Below, one piece after another: positions 36,025-44,891 of a stretch of 64,000 bases of DNA. Numbering within the stretch: the first letter of the stretch is position 1; each line of letters opens with the position of its first letter. The notes under the pieces were generated by a model. That model saw only the letters and a program-made list of their open reading frames with translations. It was not told where the DNA came from and did not search any database. The position numbers and the translations under genes are program-made. Origin of the DNA: Planctomycetota bacterium (lineage in GTDB: Bacteria > Planctomycetota > Planctomycetia > Planctomycetales > Planctomycetaceae); assembly GCA_030836185.1 (NCBI GenBank), contig JAURQH010000071.1, positions 1 to 64,000 on the forward strand, in the 5' to 3' direction.

Positions 36025-37325
36025 CAGGGAACCAATTGGAAATAGGGGTCGGTGCATCGCTCACGATTGCATTTCTGCTCGCTTGGATTTCTTTCGCTCT
36101 CCGAGATTTTTCTCGCAAAAAATTAGACGATCTTTGTCGCCTACGAAACCATCCTGAACGGTTTGGCGAAATTCTCAAAAATCACGAGCAAGCCGTCTGT
36201 CTTCTCGATCTTCTTTCGGCAGCGACTATTGTTTTACTGTTAGGTTTAACATTCACCGAGCTCAACCATCTTCAACCAGAAGCAGGAACCTTCGCGGGGT
36301 GGACCGCTTACCTGATTGAAGTTGGATTGATCGCTTCCATTTTTCTTATGGCAACGATCATTTTGCCTTGGACACTCGCCCGCGTCGAGGGTGAATCGAT
36401 CATGGAACGCTTTTGGCCATTATTGAAAATCTGCTTGGCAATTGGTCGTCCTTATTTATCGTTCCTCGCTAAAGTCGACCAGATATTTCATCGACTGACG
36501 GGTGTTGATGAACCGATTGAAGGTGACACAACGATAATCTCCGAGGAGATCTTGACGGTTGTTGACGAAGGCCAGAGAGAAGGGCTGATTGAACGCGAAG
36601 CGAGAACTATGATTCATCGTGTGATCGAGATGCGTGAAGTCGATGCGTCGAACATCATGACTCCACGCACCGAAATCATTTCCATCTCCATCGATTCCAC
36701 TCTTGAGGAAGCGCGTAAACTATTGATCGAAGAAGGACACTCACGAGTCCCCGTGATCGGCGAAAATACCGATGACATTCGAGGAATTCTTTATGCGAAA
36801 GACCTTCTAAAAACGATTAACGGCCAAACGACCGGAGAAATCCCTCTAAAAGATGTCATTCGCGATCCTCTTTATGTCCCCGAAACCACGGGAGTCGATG
36901 CACTCTTACAAACCATGAAAACTGAACGTGTCCAGATGGCAATTGTGCTTGATGAATACGGCGGTGTCTCCGGTTTGGTCACCATGGAAGATGTGCTGGA
37001 AGAAATCGTAGGGGAAATTGATGATGAATACGACGACATCGAAGAGACGGGTATCCAAATCATCAACGAGCATTCGATCCAGGTGGAAGGACGCATGCAT
37101 CTCGATGAACTCAACGAACTCGTGAACTACGACCTTCCCGAAGATGGGGATTACGATACCATCGCAGGGTTTGTTGTTTCACAACTCGGACACATCCCCG
37201 ACCCCGGCGAGACAATTTCGTGGAAGCATTATCGAATCTCGGTCCTCGAAGCTGATAAACGCAAAATCCTGAAGGTGCAGGTTGACCGTGACCCGTCACT
37301 TGAGGAAGTCGGCAGCGAAAATTAA
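36015..37325 (+). CDS. CNNM/CorC (HlyC-like) CBS-domain transporter protein
   Basis: 436 residues. The N-terminal membrane part (about 10-130) has four hydrophobic segments (IGVGASLTIAFLLAWISFAL; LLDLLSAATIVLLLGLTF; LIEVGLIASIFLMATIILPW). A pair of CBS domains (about 205-335) follows: VDASNIMTPRTEIISISIDS, HSRVPVIGENTDDIRGILYA, QMAIVLDEYGGVSGLVTMED. The CorC_HlyC C-terminal domain (about 350-430; IQVEGRMHLDELNELVNYDL) completes it. Family members export or handle Mg2+ and Co2+. The old name hemolysin is not supported by function. It ends the phoH-pgpH-ybeY unit and overlaps ybeY by 10 bp, in the same order as in many genomes. Confidence 0.9.
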   Translation: MFVTGNQLEIGVGASLTIAFLLAWISFALRDFSRKKLDDLCRLRNHPERFGEILKNHEQAVCLLDLLSAATIVLLLGLTFTELNHLQPEAGTFAGWTAYLIEVGLIASIFLMATIILPWTLARVEGESIMERFWPLLKICLAIGRPYLSFLAKVDQIFHRLTGVDEPIEGDTTIISEEILTVVDEGQREGLIEREARTMIHRVIEMREVDASNIMTPRTEIISISIDSTLEEARKLLIEEGHSRVPVIGENTDDIRGILYAKDLLKTINGQTTGEIPLKDVIRDPLYVPETTGVDALLQTMKTERVQMAIVLDEYGGVSGLVTMEDVLEEIVGEIDDEYDDIEETGIQIINEHSIQVEGRMHLDELNELVNYDLPEDGDYDTIAGFVVSQLGHIPDPGETISWKHYRISVLEADKRKILKVQVDRDPSLEEVGSEN

Positions 37326-37328
37326 CAC

Positions 37329-38426
37329 TCACCAACGCTCCACCGGTCCCGATGGGACAGGAATATGAGGATCGGGCAGAATGCCGTCTTTGGTTCCTCT
37401 CACGGGCCCTTCTTCCTCAATCACGACAAGCGCTGCGTTGAGTTCTTCGCGTGTTTTTGCCATCTGGAAGTCACCTCGTAAACGCTTCCGAACTCGCATT
37501 CCCTTTAAGTACCAATGTCCCATTTTGCGGAATCGAATGATCGCATGGTCTGCCGAAAAGCGACGTTCGAGATACGCAAATTGTTTACGAAGCAAATTTA
37601 GCCGGTCGAGAAATGTCCCCGCCGGACCGTATTCTCCCGTCTCTTCCCATTCGCCTAATTGTCGGAAAATCCAAGGGTTTGCCAGTGCTCCTCGACCGAC
37701 CGAAATACCATGACAGCCAGTCTCTTCAAACATACGACCGGCATCGGGAATCGAACGGACATCACCATTCCCGATGACGGGGATATTTTTCACCGCTTCG
37801 ACCGTCTTGCGAATTCCTTCCAGGTTGACGTTTCCAGAAAACCCTTGTTCTCGAGTTCGTCCATGAATCATGATGGCGGCAACCCCAACCGACTCAAATG
37901 CAGCCGCAAACTCAGGTGATGTAATTTGTTGATCGTCCCAGCCAAGCCGCATTTTCACTGTAACAGGAACCGATACTGATTCCACAATTTGTCGAACGAG
38001 CTGAACCGTTTCCTCCTGCTGACACATCATCGCCGAACCCGCCCCCCCTTTGGTGATACGATGCACGGGACACCCCATATTGATGTCGATTGCATCGACA
38101 CCATAATTCTCCAAAAACTGAGCCGCCTGACACATAATGTCTGGTTCGCTCCCGAAAATCTGCACAGAGAAGGGACGATCCTCTGCACACGTCTCGATCA
38201 TCGAGCGCGTGCCTTCGTTGCCGTGCAAGAGGCCACGAGCATTCACGAGGTCCGTCGTTCCCAGACTCATACCACCCAGTTCGCGGACAATCAGCCGAAA
38301 TTCGAGATTCGTAAAACCGGCAAGAGGAGAAAGAAGATAGCGAGAAGGAAGTGTGAGCGTTCCATACTGAAGGGGAGGCCGTGCCGGTGGCTTCGGATAC
38401 TGATAACGTATCGATTCGATTGACAC
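37329..38426 (-). CDS. dusB: tRNA-dihydrouridine synthase (DusB type)
   Basis: 365 residues from a GTG at 38426, the only usable start. FMN-dependent reduction of uridines in the tRNA D-loop. TIM-barrel motifs: LLSPLAGFTNLEFRLIVREL, DAIDINMGCPVHRITKGGAG (the Cys general acid is in MGCP), VTVKMRLGWDD, AIMIHGRTREQGFSG (phosphate and flavin contacts) and VIGNGDVRSIPDAGRMFEET with CHGISVGRGALANPW. A C-terminal helical domain (AYLERRFSADHAIIRFRKMG; GHWYLKGMRVRKRLRGD) completes it. Which Dus subclass it is cannot be proven by eye; DusB fits best. It meets corC tail to tail with only 3 bp between stops. Confidence 0.9.
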   Translation of the reverse strand: MSIESIRYQYPKPPARPPLQYGTLTLPSRYLLSPLAGFTNLEFRLIVRELGGMSLGTTDLVNARGLLHGNEGTRSMIETCAEDRPFSVQIFGSEPDIMCQAAQFLENYGVDAIDINMGCPVHRITKGGAGSAMMCQQEETVQLVRQIVESVSVPVTVKMRLGWDDQQITSPEFAAAFESVGVAAIMIHGRTREQGFSGNVNLEGIRKTVEAVKNIPVIGNGDVRSIPDAGRMFEETGCHGISVGRGALANPWIFRQLGEWEETGEYGPAGTFLDRLNLLRKQFAYLERRFSADHAIIRFRKMGHWYLKGMRVRKRLRGDFQMAKTREELNAALVVIEEEGPVRGTKDGILPDPHIPVPSGPVERW

Positions 38427-38490
38427 TCGGCCACCTCGAGAACAACGACAAGTAGTGCGACCACTGATTGAAGCAGTGGCTATAGTAACG

Positions 38491-38529
38491 ATAGAGAAAC
38501 TCTCCGCGTTACCTCAAAGAGGCGGAGAG
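38491..38529 (-). terminator. Hairpin overlapping the end of pheT
   Basis: CTCTCCGC (38500-38507) and GCGGAGAG (38522-38529) form an 8-bp stem spanning the pheT stop codon at 38509, followed on the minus strand by TTTCTC. A second stem, CCACTG/CAGTGG (38461-38466 with 38474-38479), lies just beyond. Both sit in the 82-bp gap before dusB. It is a plausible but weak terminator. Confidence 0.4.
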
Positions 38530-40530
38530 CTCTCGTTTGCAAGTTTCAATAATTTGCTGTTGCGCTACGTCTACTTCATCCCCGGTCAGTGTTCTTTCAG
38601 AAGACCGGAAAGAAACACTTAACACATAAGACTTCGAATCCGCGGCAATTTGTTTCCCTCGATACTGATCCACAAACTCCACCTCGCTCAACAATTCCCC
38701 AGCAGACTGCCGAACAGTCTCTTCGAGTTTTTGCCAAGGAACATCTTCTGGCAAGACAATATTTAAGTCACGTTCAATCGACGGGTATTGTGGTAAGGTC
38801 TCAAATGCGGGCGTTAACTCACACACCTGTTCGAGCACAGCGAGCGAGACTTCCGCAGCCGAAACAGCGTCGCGTAGATCCAGTCGATCTTGTACTTCCC
38901 GTGTTAACTCTCCACAAACACCCCATAAGGTTCCGTTCACAAGAACTTCAGCAGCGCGACCCTCTTCAAATTGAGGACGTTGACATGGCCGAACTTCCAG
39001 CTTTACATTTCGGTTGATACTCGACAGGATCGTTTCCAGCACTCCCCGCAACTCTCGAAAACTCCATCCCCCCACGAATCCTAATGTGCGTGGCTGTGCG
39101 TCTTCTTTGGGCACCGCCTGATCGGCAGTGTGATAAACTCGGGAAATCTCAAACAGACAGGCATTGAACTGCGAATGTTTTTCATTTTCACGACGCCATT
39201 GCAACAACGAGGGAATTAAAGATCGCCTGAGAATATTTTCCTGCTTACGCGAAGAATGCTCAACCGACATAGGGTCGTTACTGTCACCCGGATTCCACAG
39301 TTCGTACTGCTCCCGAGTCACGAAGCTCAATGTAATCGCTTCGTAGAGACCTAAAGAGGTCAATGAATGTCGCACCTTGGAAGTCACTCGATCAGCCAAG
39401 GTTCGGGAAGACGCAACCACATCAATCGCGACATCAGTTGGGATTCTTTCATAGCCGTGAATTCGAGCGACTTCTTCGATGAGATCAACTTCCCGTGTCA
39501 AATCACGACGCCAAGACGGCACAATATAGTGGCCAGACTTCTCATCACCGCCTGATTTTATCAATCCTAAAGAGTCCAGAATTTGGTCTGACTCATCAGC
39601 CGTCACTGGAATACCGAGTAGACGCTGGACCTGTCCGTATCGCAATGTGACAGGTTCTGCCTGAGCATCAATGTTTGCTCCCGCAACAACAGAACCTTCT
39701 GCAAGTTCGCCACCAGCCAATTCGAGAATCAGTTCACAACAACGGCGGGATGCCCAATCAAGCTGCTGCAGGTCAACACCCCGCTCAAAACGGTATGAGG
39801 AAGGGCTATGAAGATTTAATGCTCTTGCAGTATTCCGGACACCCAGTGGCTGAAACGCGGCAGTTTCAACCAGAACATCAACAGTGCTTTCGCTAATTTC
39901 TGTGTCCAACCCACCCATCACACCGGCGATTGCAACCGGTCGGTTTTCATCCGCGATGACACAGGTTCCTGCGTCGAGTTTGTATTCCTTTTGATCGATA
40001 GCCGTGATTGCTTCATTTTTTGTCGCTTCTCGAACGACAATCTTTTGACCGCCGAGTTTACTCAAGTCAAAAGCGTGTAAAGGCTGCCCACATTCCATTA
40101 ACACATAGTTGGTGATGTCCACAATATTGTTAACGCTCGGTTGGCCAATTGTCGCCAATCGTTCGACTAACCATGTCGGTGAGGGACCGACCTTTACCCC
40201 TTGGATCACCCGAGCGATATATCGAGGACACAATTCGGGAGCTTGATTTTCGACTGTCGCCAAATCGGAAACTTGCTGAGAGCTTTCGGGGGGCTGTGGA
40301 TTGGGAACCGTTAATTGCTTTTCGAACAACGCTCCTATCTCACGCGCAACACCAATATGCCCTAGGCAATCAGGCCGATTACTGGTCACTTCCAAATCGA
40401 CACAAACGTCATCGCCAACCTGCTCAATCCCTTCAAGATTCAGACCGCTCATGGTCAGCTCGTGTGTCACTTTTTCGACACCGAGATCATGTTCCACGTA
40501 ATCTTTAATCCACTTCCAACTGACAAGCAT
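38509..40530 (-). CDS. pheT: Phenylalanine--tRNA ligase beta subunit (short form)
   Basis: 673 residues from the ATG at 40530 (MLVSWKWIKDYV, the standard beginning). A longer frame from 40740 adds 70 residues of no family resemblance. The beta subunit completes the alpha2-beta2 enzyme. After the N-terminal helix pair the sequence goes straight to DLEVTSNRPDCLGHIGVARE (B3/B4 domain), so the EMAP-type tRNA-binding domain (about 110 residues, normally 40-150) is missing. B3/B4, B5 (QVQRLLGIPVTADESDQILD; SWRRDLTREVDLIEEVARIH), the core, and the FDX-ACB anticodon domain (YPSIERDLNIVLPEDVPWQK; SYVLSVSFRSSERTLTGDEV) are all present. Short PheT of this kind occurs in some other lineages. pheS is not in the window. 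Confidence 0.92.
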   Translation of the reverse strand: MLVSWKWIKDYVEHDLGVEKVTHELTMSGLNLEGIEQVGDDVCVDLEVTSNRPDCLGHIGVAREIGALFEKQLTVPNPQPPESSQQVSDLATVENQAPELCPRYIARVIQGVKVGPSPTWLVERLATIGQPSVNNIVDITNYVLMECGQPLHAFDLSKLGGQKIVVREATKNEAITAIDQKEYKLDAGTCVIADENRPVAIAGVMGGLDTEISESTVDVLVETAAFQPLGVRNTARALNLHSPSSYRFERGVDLQQLDWASRRCCELILELAGGELAEGSVVAGANIDAQAEPVTLRYGQVQRLLGIPVTADESDQILDSLGLIKSGGDEKSGHYIVPSWRRDLTREVDLIEEVARIHGYERIPTDVAIDVVASSRTLADRVTSKVRHSLTSLGLYEAITLSFVTREQYELWNPGDSNDPMSVEHSSRKQENILRRSLIPSLLQWRRENEKHSQFNACLFEISRVYHTADQAVPKEDAQPRTLGFVGGWSFRELRGVLETILSSINRNVKLEVRPCQRPQFEEGRAAEVLVNGTLWGVCGELTREVQDRLDLRDAVSAAEVSLAVLEQVCELTPAFETLPQYPSIERDLNIVLPEDVPWQKLEETVRQSAGELLSEVEFVDQYRGKQIAADSKSYVLSVSFRSSERTLTGDEVDVAQQQIIETCKRELSASLR

Positions 40531-40669
40531 TGTCGGGCTTTCGCTATCAGAAATCAAAAAAGTATCAGGAGCGGCGTCCAATCCCCGGACCCACTCTCTC
40601 TGGTTATAGATTACTGTAACTGGACCTCGAAAAATGGGCAACCAGTCCAGTCTAAGTAGCGAACTTTGC

Positions 40670-42094
40670 TTAAGCAGCCCGTCGGAGACCGTCGGTTGCC
40701 GGCATTTCTGGTAAATGGACCAAATCAAGAATGGATCCACTCATCGCACTGGCCGAAAACTGCTTGTCGGGAGTATGAATCTGAACAGGAACAGGTGTCG
40801 TGGGTGCCAACATCGTCGAAATCACGTTTGCGTTAATCTCGACATTCGGAACCACAGAAAGCCGGAAGGTTCGCAGGATTTTGGGAAGAATTGAGCCCAT
40901 CGAACGCATGGCCATTGGGGCTCCAATACACATTCGCGGACCGGCTCCAAACGGAAAGTACTCGTAAGGTGTCGGCGCGATGTCATCCCAACGCTCAGGA
41001 CGGAACTCTAAGGGGGATTCGTAAATTTCCGACCGATGGTGAGTCAAATACTGACTGAAGAGAACGCCGGTCCCTGTGGGCAAATGATACGGCCCCAGAT
41101 CAACCGGTTCGGAACAAAACCGCTGCAAATAAGCAGACGCGGGCAACGACCGCATACTCTCTCGCAAGACGCGATACCCCCAAGAACTTTTATCATCCCA
41201 GGTGCGGTCAATTTGATCAGCATTTTCGAGCTCGTCATGCAACTCTCGCATAATGGACGGTGATTGTGCCAATTGGAACAATGTCCAGATGAGTGTGTGG
41301 GCCGTTGTCAGATGGGCTGCACCAAAGAGCAGGGTGATGTGGCCAATCAATTGTGAATCGTCAATAGCTCCATCGCGACCGTGAGCCTGCATCAAAATTG
41401 AGAGAACATCCTGCCCAAGCTCTCCTGAATGACGACGTTTTTGGAGAAGATCTCGAATGCGTTCTTCAAGATCACTCGCGAGTTTCAGAAGCTCTTCGTA
41501 TTGATCGCTGAAGCTCCCACTCACATACGCCGCCATGCCGGTATCATGATTGAGTCGCACCCAGCGATCCGTCGCATGCCCAATTTCCTCAGACAACTCG
41601 GGGTAATCCATGCCAAACAAAACCGCACTGGTTAAACGACGCATCAAGGTTGTCATCTCTGCTTCGAGATCTCGAACCTCTCCCACTTTCCAATCGTCGA
41701 GCATCTCGGTCACCAACCGTTCGGTGATCTCATCATAGGCGGGAATGGAAGGGAGCGCGAACGGCTTCATAACCATGCGCCGGTGTTGGCGATGATCGCC
41801 ACCATTCATTGTCAAAAGCCCGTTCGTCAGACGGCGTTGTGCAGATTTCTTAGCTCCACGCAATGCAAAGAAGTGGGAATGAAACCTTTGGGAGTCTGTC
41901 AGAACCTGTTGAATCAGTTTTGGCTCGAAGACACATACGATCTTGCTGCCATCTTCTTCGATCGCGGCGATTTCTCCACACTCCTCATGAACCTGTTGCA
42001 AACAGGCGATGGGGTTATGGGGAAAGTCGCTCAATTTCGCCGACGAGACCGGGATTTCGCGAGGTGAGTTAATATGAGTTGATTCAGCAGACAT
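40670..42094 (-). CDS. Cytochrome P450
   Basis: 474 residues, soluble (no membrane anchor), as in bacterial class I P450s. Haem-thiolate loop FPFGAGPRMCIGAPMA (about 398-413) carries the axial Cys. The K-helix ExxR is in VLRESMRSLPASAYLQRFCS. The I-helix is HITLLFGAAHLTTAHTLIW, with TT in place of the usual D/E-T pair of the oxygen-activating AGxxT motif, so it reads GAAHLTTAHT. The I-helix Thr is retained but the preceding acid is not, which may alter oxygen activation. The substrate is unknown, and no ferredoxin or reductase gene is beside it. It lies 33 bp after the start side of xer on the same strand. Confidence 0.9.
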   Translation of the reverse strand: MSAESTHINSPREIPVSSAKLSDFPHNPIACLQQVHEECGEIAAIEEDGSKIVCVFEPKLIQQVLTDSQRFHSHFFALRGAKKSAQRRLTNGLLTMNGGDHRQHRRMVMKPFALPSIPAYDEITERLVTEMLDDWKVGEVRDLEAEMTTLMRRLTSAVLFGMDYPELSEEIGHATDRWVRLNHDTGMAAYVSGSFSDQYEELLKLASDLEERIRDLLQKRRHSGELGQDVLSILMQAHGRDGAIDDSQLIGHITLLFGAAHLTTAHTLIWTLFQLAQSPSIMRELHDELENADQIDRTWDDKSSWGYRVLRESMRSLPASAYLQRFCSEPVDLGPYHLPTGTGVLFSQYLTHHRSEIYESPLEFRPERWDDIAPTPYEYFPFGAGPRMCIGAPMAMRSMGSILPKILRTFRLSVVPNVEINANVISTMLAPTTPVPVQIHTPDKQFSASAMSGSILDLVHLPEMPATDGLRRAA

Positions 42095-42127
42095 CCTTGT
42101 CTTTCCTCAAATCGAAATAAAACGTGG

Positions 42128-43051
42128 CTAGTTATCCGTTCCGTGGAGTGATTGTGCCGCGTGTGGATGCGATTGTTCGTAGGTTTCTTTGAGACGCTTG
42201 GTGCTGACGTGAGTATAAATCTGAGTTGTGGTCAAACTCTTATGCCCTAATAACTCCTGCACACTGCGAAGATCGGCCCCACCATCCAGCAGATGCGTCG
42301 CAAAACTATGTCGCAAGGTATGAGGGCTGGTGATCGAATCGAGCCCGGCTTCTTTAATATGTTTCTCCAACATGCGGCCGACGCTGCGTGTCGTGAGCCG
42401 TTTCCCAAAACGATTGAGAAAAATCGCTTTCTGATCGCTGACTGTCCCTTTGGGGGAAGGGTCGCGGAACGAACACCACCGTTCAAGAGCAGTCGCCGCA
42501 AAAGATCCAACGGGTGACATCCGCTCTTTCTTGCCTTTACCGAAGACCCGCAAAACATCGGCATCGCGATCCCAGTCTTCGACATTTAGCGCGACCAACT
42601 CGGCAACACGTAAACCTCCTGAGTACATCACTTCGAGCATTGCCCGATCACGAAGACCGAGTGGATCGTCTGAGGGAGGAGCTTCCAGAAGTGCATTCAC
42701 TTGCTCGGTTGTCAGAAAGTGAGGCAATTTGCGACCGGCTCGCGGCGTGCGAAGCGCTTTCGCGGGATTGGTTTCAACCAACCCTTCCCGCGAACAGTAT
42801 TTGAAGAAGCTTCGCAGACAAGCCAAGCGACGCGCAATCGTACTTCGAGCATACTCACACTCGTGAAGATAACTGACATAAGCGCGCAAGAGACTGACCG
42901 AAACTTCATCAGGGGAGGGGATACGACCGAGTCCATCCGTAAAAAACTCCAGCAGGCTTTCGAGATCTTCCGCGTAAGATTTGAGCGTCAGTTCGGAGGA
43001 ATTGCGTTCAATCTTCAGATAGCGAATAAATCCATCGATTGCTGCGTGCAT
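42128..43051 (-). CDS. xerD: Tyrosine recombinase XerC/XerD
   Basis: 307 residues. It resolves chromosome dimers at dif with its partner recombinase. A SAM-like N-terminal core-binding domain (about 1-95; [39 protein letters not shown]) precedes the catalytic domain (about 110-295). All six catalytic residues are visible: Arg in [15 protein letters not shown], Lys in [13 protein letters not shown], His and Arg in [20 protein letters not shown], the second His in [10 protein letters not shown] and the Tyr nucleophile in IYTHVS. XerC and XerD are not separable by eye; the symbol is a best guess. No integrase-like excess is seen, and no attachment site was found. Confidence 0.88.
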   Translation of the reverse strand: MHAAIDGFIRYLKIERNSSELTLKSYAEDLESLLEFFTDGLGRIPSPDEVSVSLLRAYVSYLHECEYARSTIARRLACLRSFFKYCSREGLVETNPAKALRTPRAGRKLPHFLTTEQVNALLEAPPSDDPLGLRDRAMLEVMYSGGLRVAELVALNVEDWDRDADVLRVFGKGKKERMSPVGSFAATALERWCSFRDPSPKGTVSDQKAIFLNRFGKRLTTRSVGRMLEKHIKEAGLDSITSPHTLRHSFATHLLDGGADLRSVQELLGHKSLTTTQIYTHVSTKRLKETYEQSHPHAAQSLHGTDN

Positions 43052-43127
43052 CGTATGAGTTTCTTAAGGTTTAGGGCTCAGTGCCTCCTTACACATCGAG
43101 GGATTAGATTTTTAGTAAAAAAGCGTT

Positions 43128-43358
43128 TCAGCGGGAATACCCAGTTACGTCATCTGGAACAATTTGTGCTTCTTCTCGCAATTTTCGCACACGCTGGCTC
43201 AATACGGCCGCGTCATACCAAGTGAAAGAAAGATCGGGATCAGCCGCATGTTGGCCAAGCTGCTCCAATAACTTATCAATGCTGTTCGAATCGTAGAGAA
43301 AAACGAAACGCTCCCCTCCCTTAACGAGTGCCAATACGTTCACTTCTTTCTGCATCAT
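43128..43358 (-). CDS. Small conserved-looking hypothetical protein
   Basis: 76 residues, soluble, with no signal peptide. It contains NVLALVKGGERFVFLYDSNS, DKLLEQLGQHAADPDLSFTW and YDAAVLSQRVRKLREEAQIV. The middle resembles sequences I have seen in other planctomycetes (a small protein ending LSFTWYDAAVLSQ). I recall the pattern, not a function. The ATG at 43358 and a second ATG at 43355 both fit. It lies 76 bp before the Xer gene and may share its transcript. Confidence 0.65.
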   Translation of the reverse strand: MMQKEVNVLALVKGGERFVFLYDSNSIDKLLEQLGQHAADPDLSFTWYDAAVLSQRVRKLREEAQIVPDDVTGYSR

Positions 43359-43670
43359 GCCGTCTCCCTACGGATGCCTCACTCTCGGTTTCCGAAGTCC
43401 ATCCTGGCTTTCGGAGGGGTCCAGTCTTTAGTTATCGGCATTTACACACAATCCGCTTGCCCTCATTTTCAATCAACATATCTCATATCACAGAAGGAGT
43501 TTACGCCCCACCAAGCCTCGACAACATAAAATCAAAGACCCGATCTTCGTTTCCTCACTCAAAATTTTGGCCTCTGTTTCCGATTGCAGGATAAATGGTT
43601 ATGATTTCAGACTTTGATGCTCAAACGTCGGCTGACGAGTTCTCTCCAAGGCCGAACATCGGACGACCTC

Positions 43671-44702
43671 ATGGATGATACGCTGAACCTATTCCTCAAT
43701 GACGCCTCTTGGCCACTTCTTTTGGTCGTCATCGCTGTTGCGATTGCCGTTTTGGGAAAATCAGCCGACTGGTTAGTCGAAGAGGCCGTTACGCTTTCTG
43801 AAAAATCGGGAATTCCGAAAGTGATCATCGGAGCGACGGTCGTTAGCTTGGGAACCACGGTTCCCGAAACCGCCGTCTCTGTTTTGGCTGCATTAAATGG
43901 AGAACCCGATCTGGCACTGGGCAATGCGGTAGGCTCCATCATCTGCGACACCGGCCTGATTTTGGGAATCGCCTGCCTGATCGCGCCGTTACAACTCCCT
44001 CAAGGTGTCGTCAATCGACAAGGCTGGATTCAACTCGGTGCAGCCGTTCTGATGGTCTTGCTCTGTATTAACTGGACCGATCCGGCCAGCGTTTTTGAAT
44101 CGGGGGGAACTTTACCGCAGTGGGCCGGATGGCTTTTCCTGGGATTATTGGCGGCTTACCTGATCATGAGTGTGCGTTGGTCACGTGGTGAAACGGCGAT
44201 TCACTTGGAGGAAGTCGAATCGCCTGCCGGAGAACCGATTGCCTGGGGAATTGCAAAACTGTTTTTCTCGATTTTGATGGTCATTATTTCCTCCCATATT
44301 CTGATCCCTGCGGTTCAAGTGGCGGCAGTACGACTTTCGATCCCACAATCAATCATTGCCGCGACACTGGTCGCGTTTGGTACATCACTCCCCGAGTTAG
44401 TCACAGCCGTCACCGCGGCACGACACGGCCACGGCGATTTGGCTGTCGGCAATGTAGTAGGAGCCGATATTCTGAATGTTCTTTTTGTGGCGGGGGCTGC
44501 GGCTTCGGTGACATCGGCAGGCTTGCCGGCAGATCCTCATTTCTTTGCCATTCTGTTTCCGACCATGTTAGCAGTGCTGATCGTCTTCCGACTGGGAATT
44601 TTCTTTTCCAAAGAGACACTCAAATTCCGCTTCGGGCTTGTCCTACTGGCTTGTTACGTGGTGTTTTTGGCGATCAACATCTCGCATCTTCAGAAACACT
44701 AA
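43671..44702 (+). CDS. Ca2+/Na+ antiporter (YrbG/NCX-like)
   Basis: 343 residues from the ATG at 43671; starts at 43614 or 43617 would add a basic hydrophilic leader. Two inverted halves each carry the alpha-repeat of Na+/Ca2+ exchangers: GATVVSLGTTVPETAVSVLA (with NAVGSIICDTGL) and AATLVAFGTSLPELVTAVTA (with NVVGADILNVLF). About ten membrane helices are expected, with a short cytoplasmic loop between halves at about 175-200 (SRGETAIHLEEVES). The family exports Ca2+ in exchange for Na+ or H+ across the inner membrane. No partners nearby. The gene begins a plus-strand run through MscS and SGNH. Confidence 0.9.
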   Translation: MDDTLNLFLNDASWPLLLVVIAVAIAVLGKSADWLVEEAVTLSEKSGIPKVIIGATVVSLGTTVPETAVSVLAALNGEPDLALGNAVGSIICDTGLILGIACLIAPLQLPQGVVNRQGWIQLGAAVLMVLLCINWTDPASVFESGGTLPQWAGWLFLGLLAAYLIMSVRWSRGETAIHLEEVESPAGEPIAWGIAKLFFSILMVIISSHILIPAVQVAAVRLSIPQSIIAATLVAFGTSLPELVTAVTAARHGHGDLAVGNVVGADILNVLFVAGAAASVTSAGLPADPHFFAILFPTMLAVLIVFRLGIFFSKETLKFRFGLVLLACYVVFLAINISHLQKH

Positions 44703-44891
44703 GAATCCACAAGTCAGACATTGAGTTCCGAGTGCCTTCGGATTTACCATAGAACATTCCAAGGCGAGAAAATCTGACTCGTCAGTATTTACCCATTCAT
44801 CCAGATTAGATATTCGGTTGAGCATTTCGATTTCCTTTCACGACATTCGATCGTTTCCGTCAGCCAACCTTAAACGGCTGGAAGTGACACC

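Noticed and set aside
44643-44825. 60-codon minus-strand frame after the antiporter
   Set aside because: It overlaps the antiporter coding end and has two Cys and random composition; no supporting signal.
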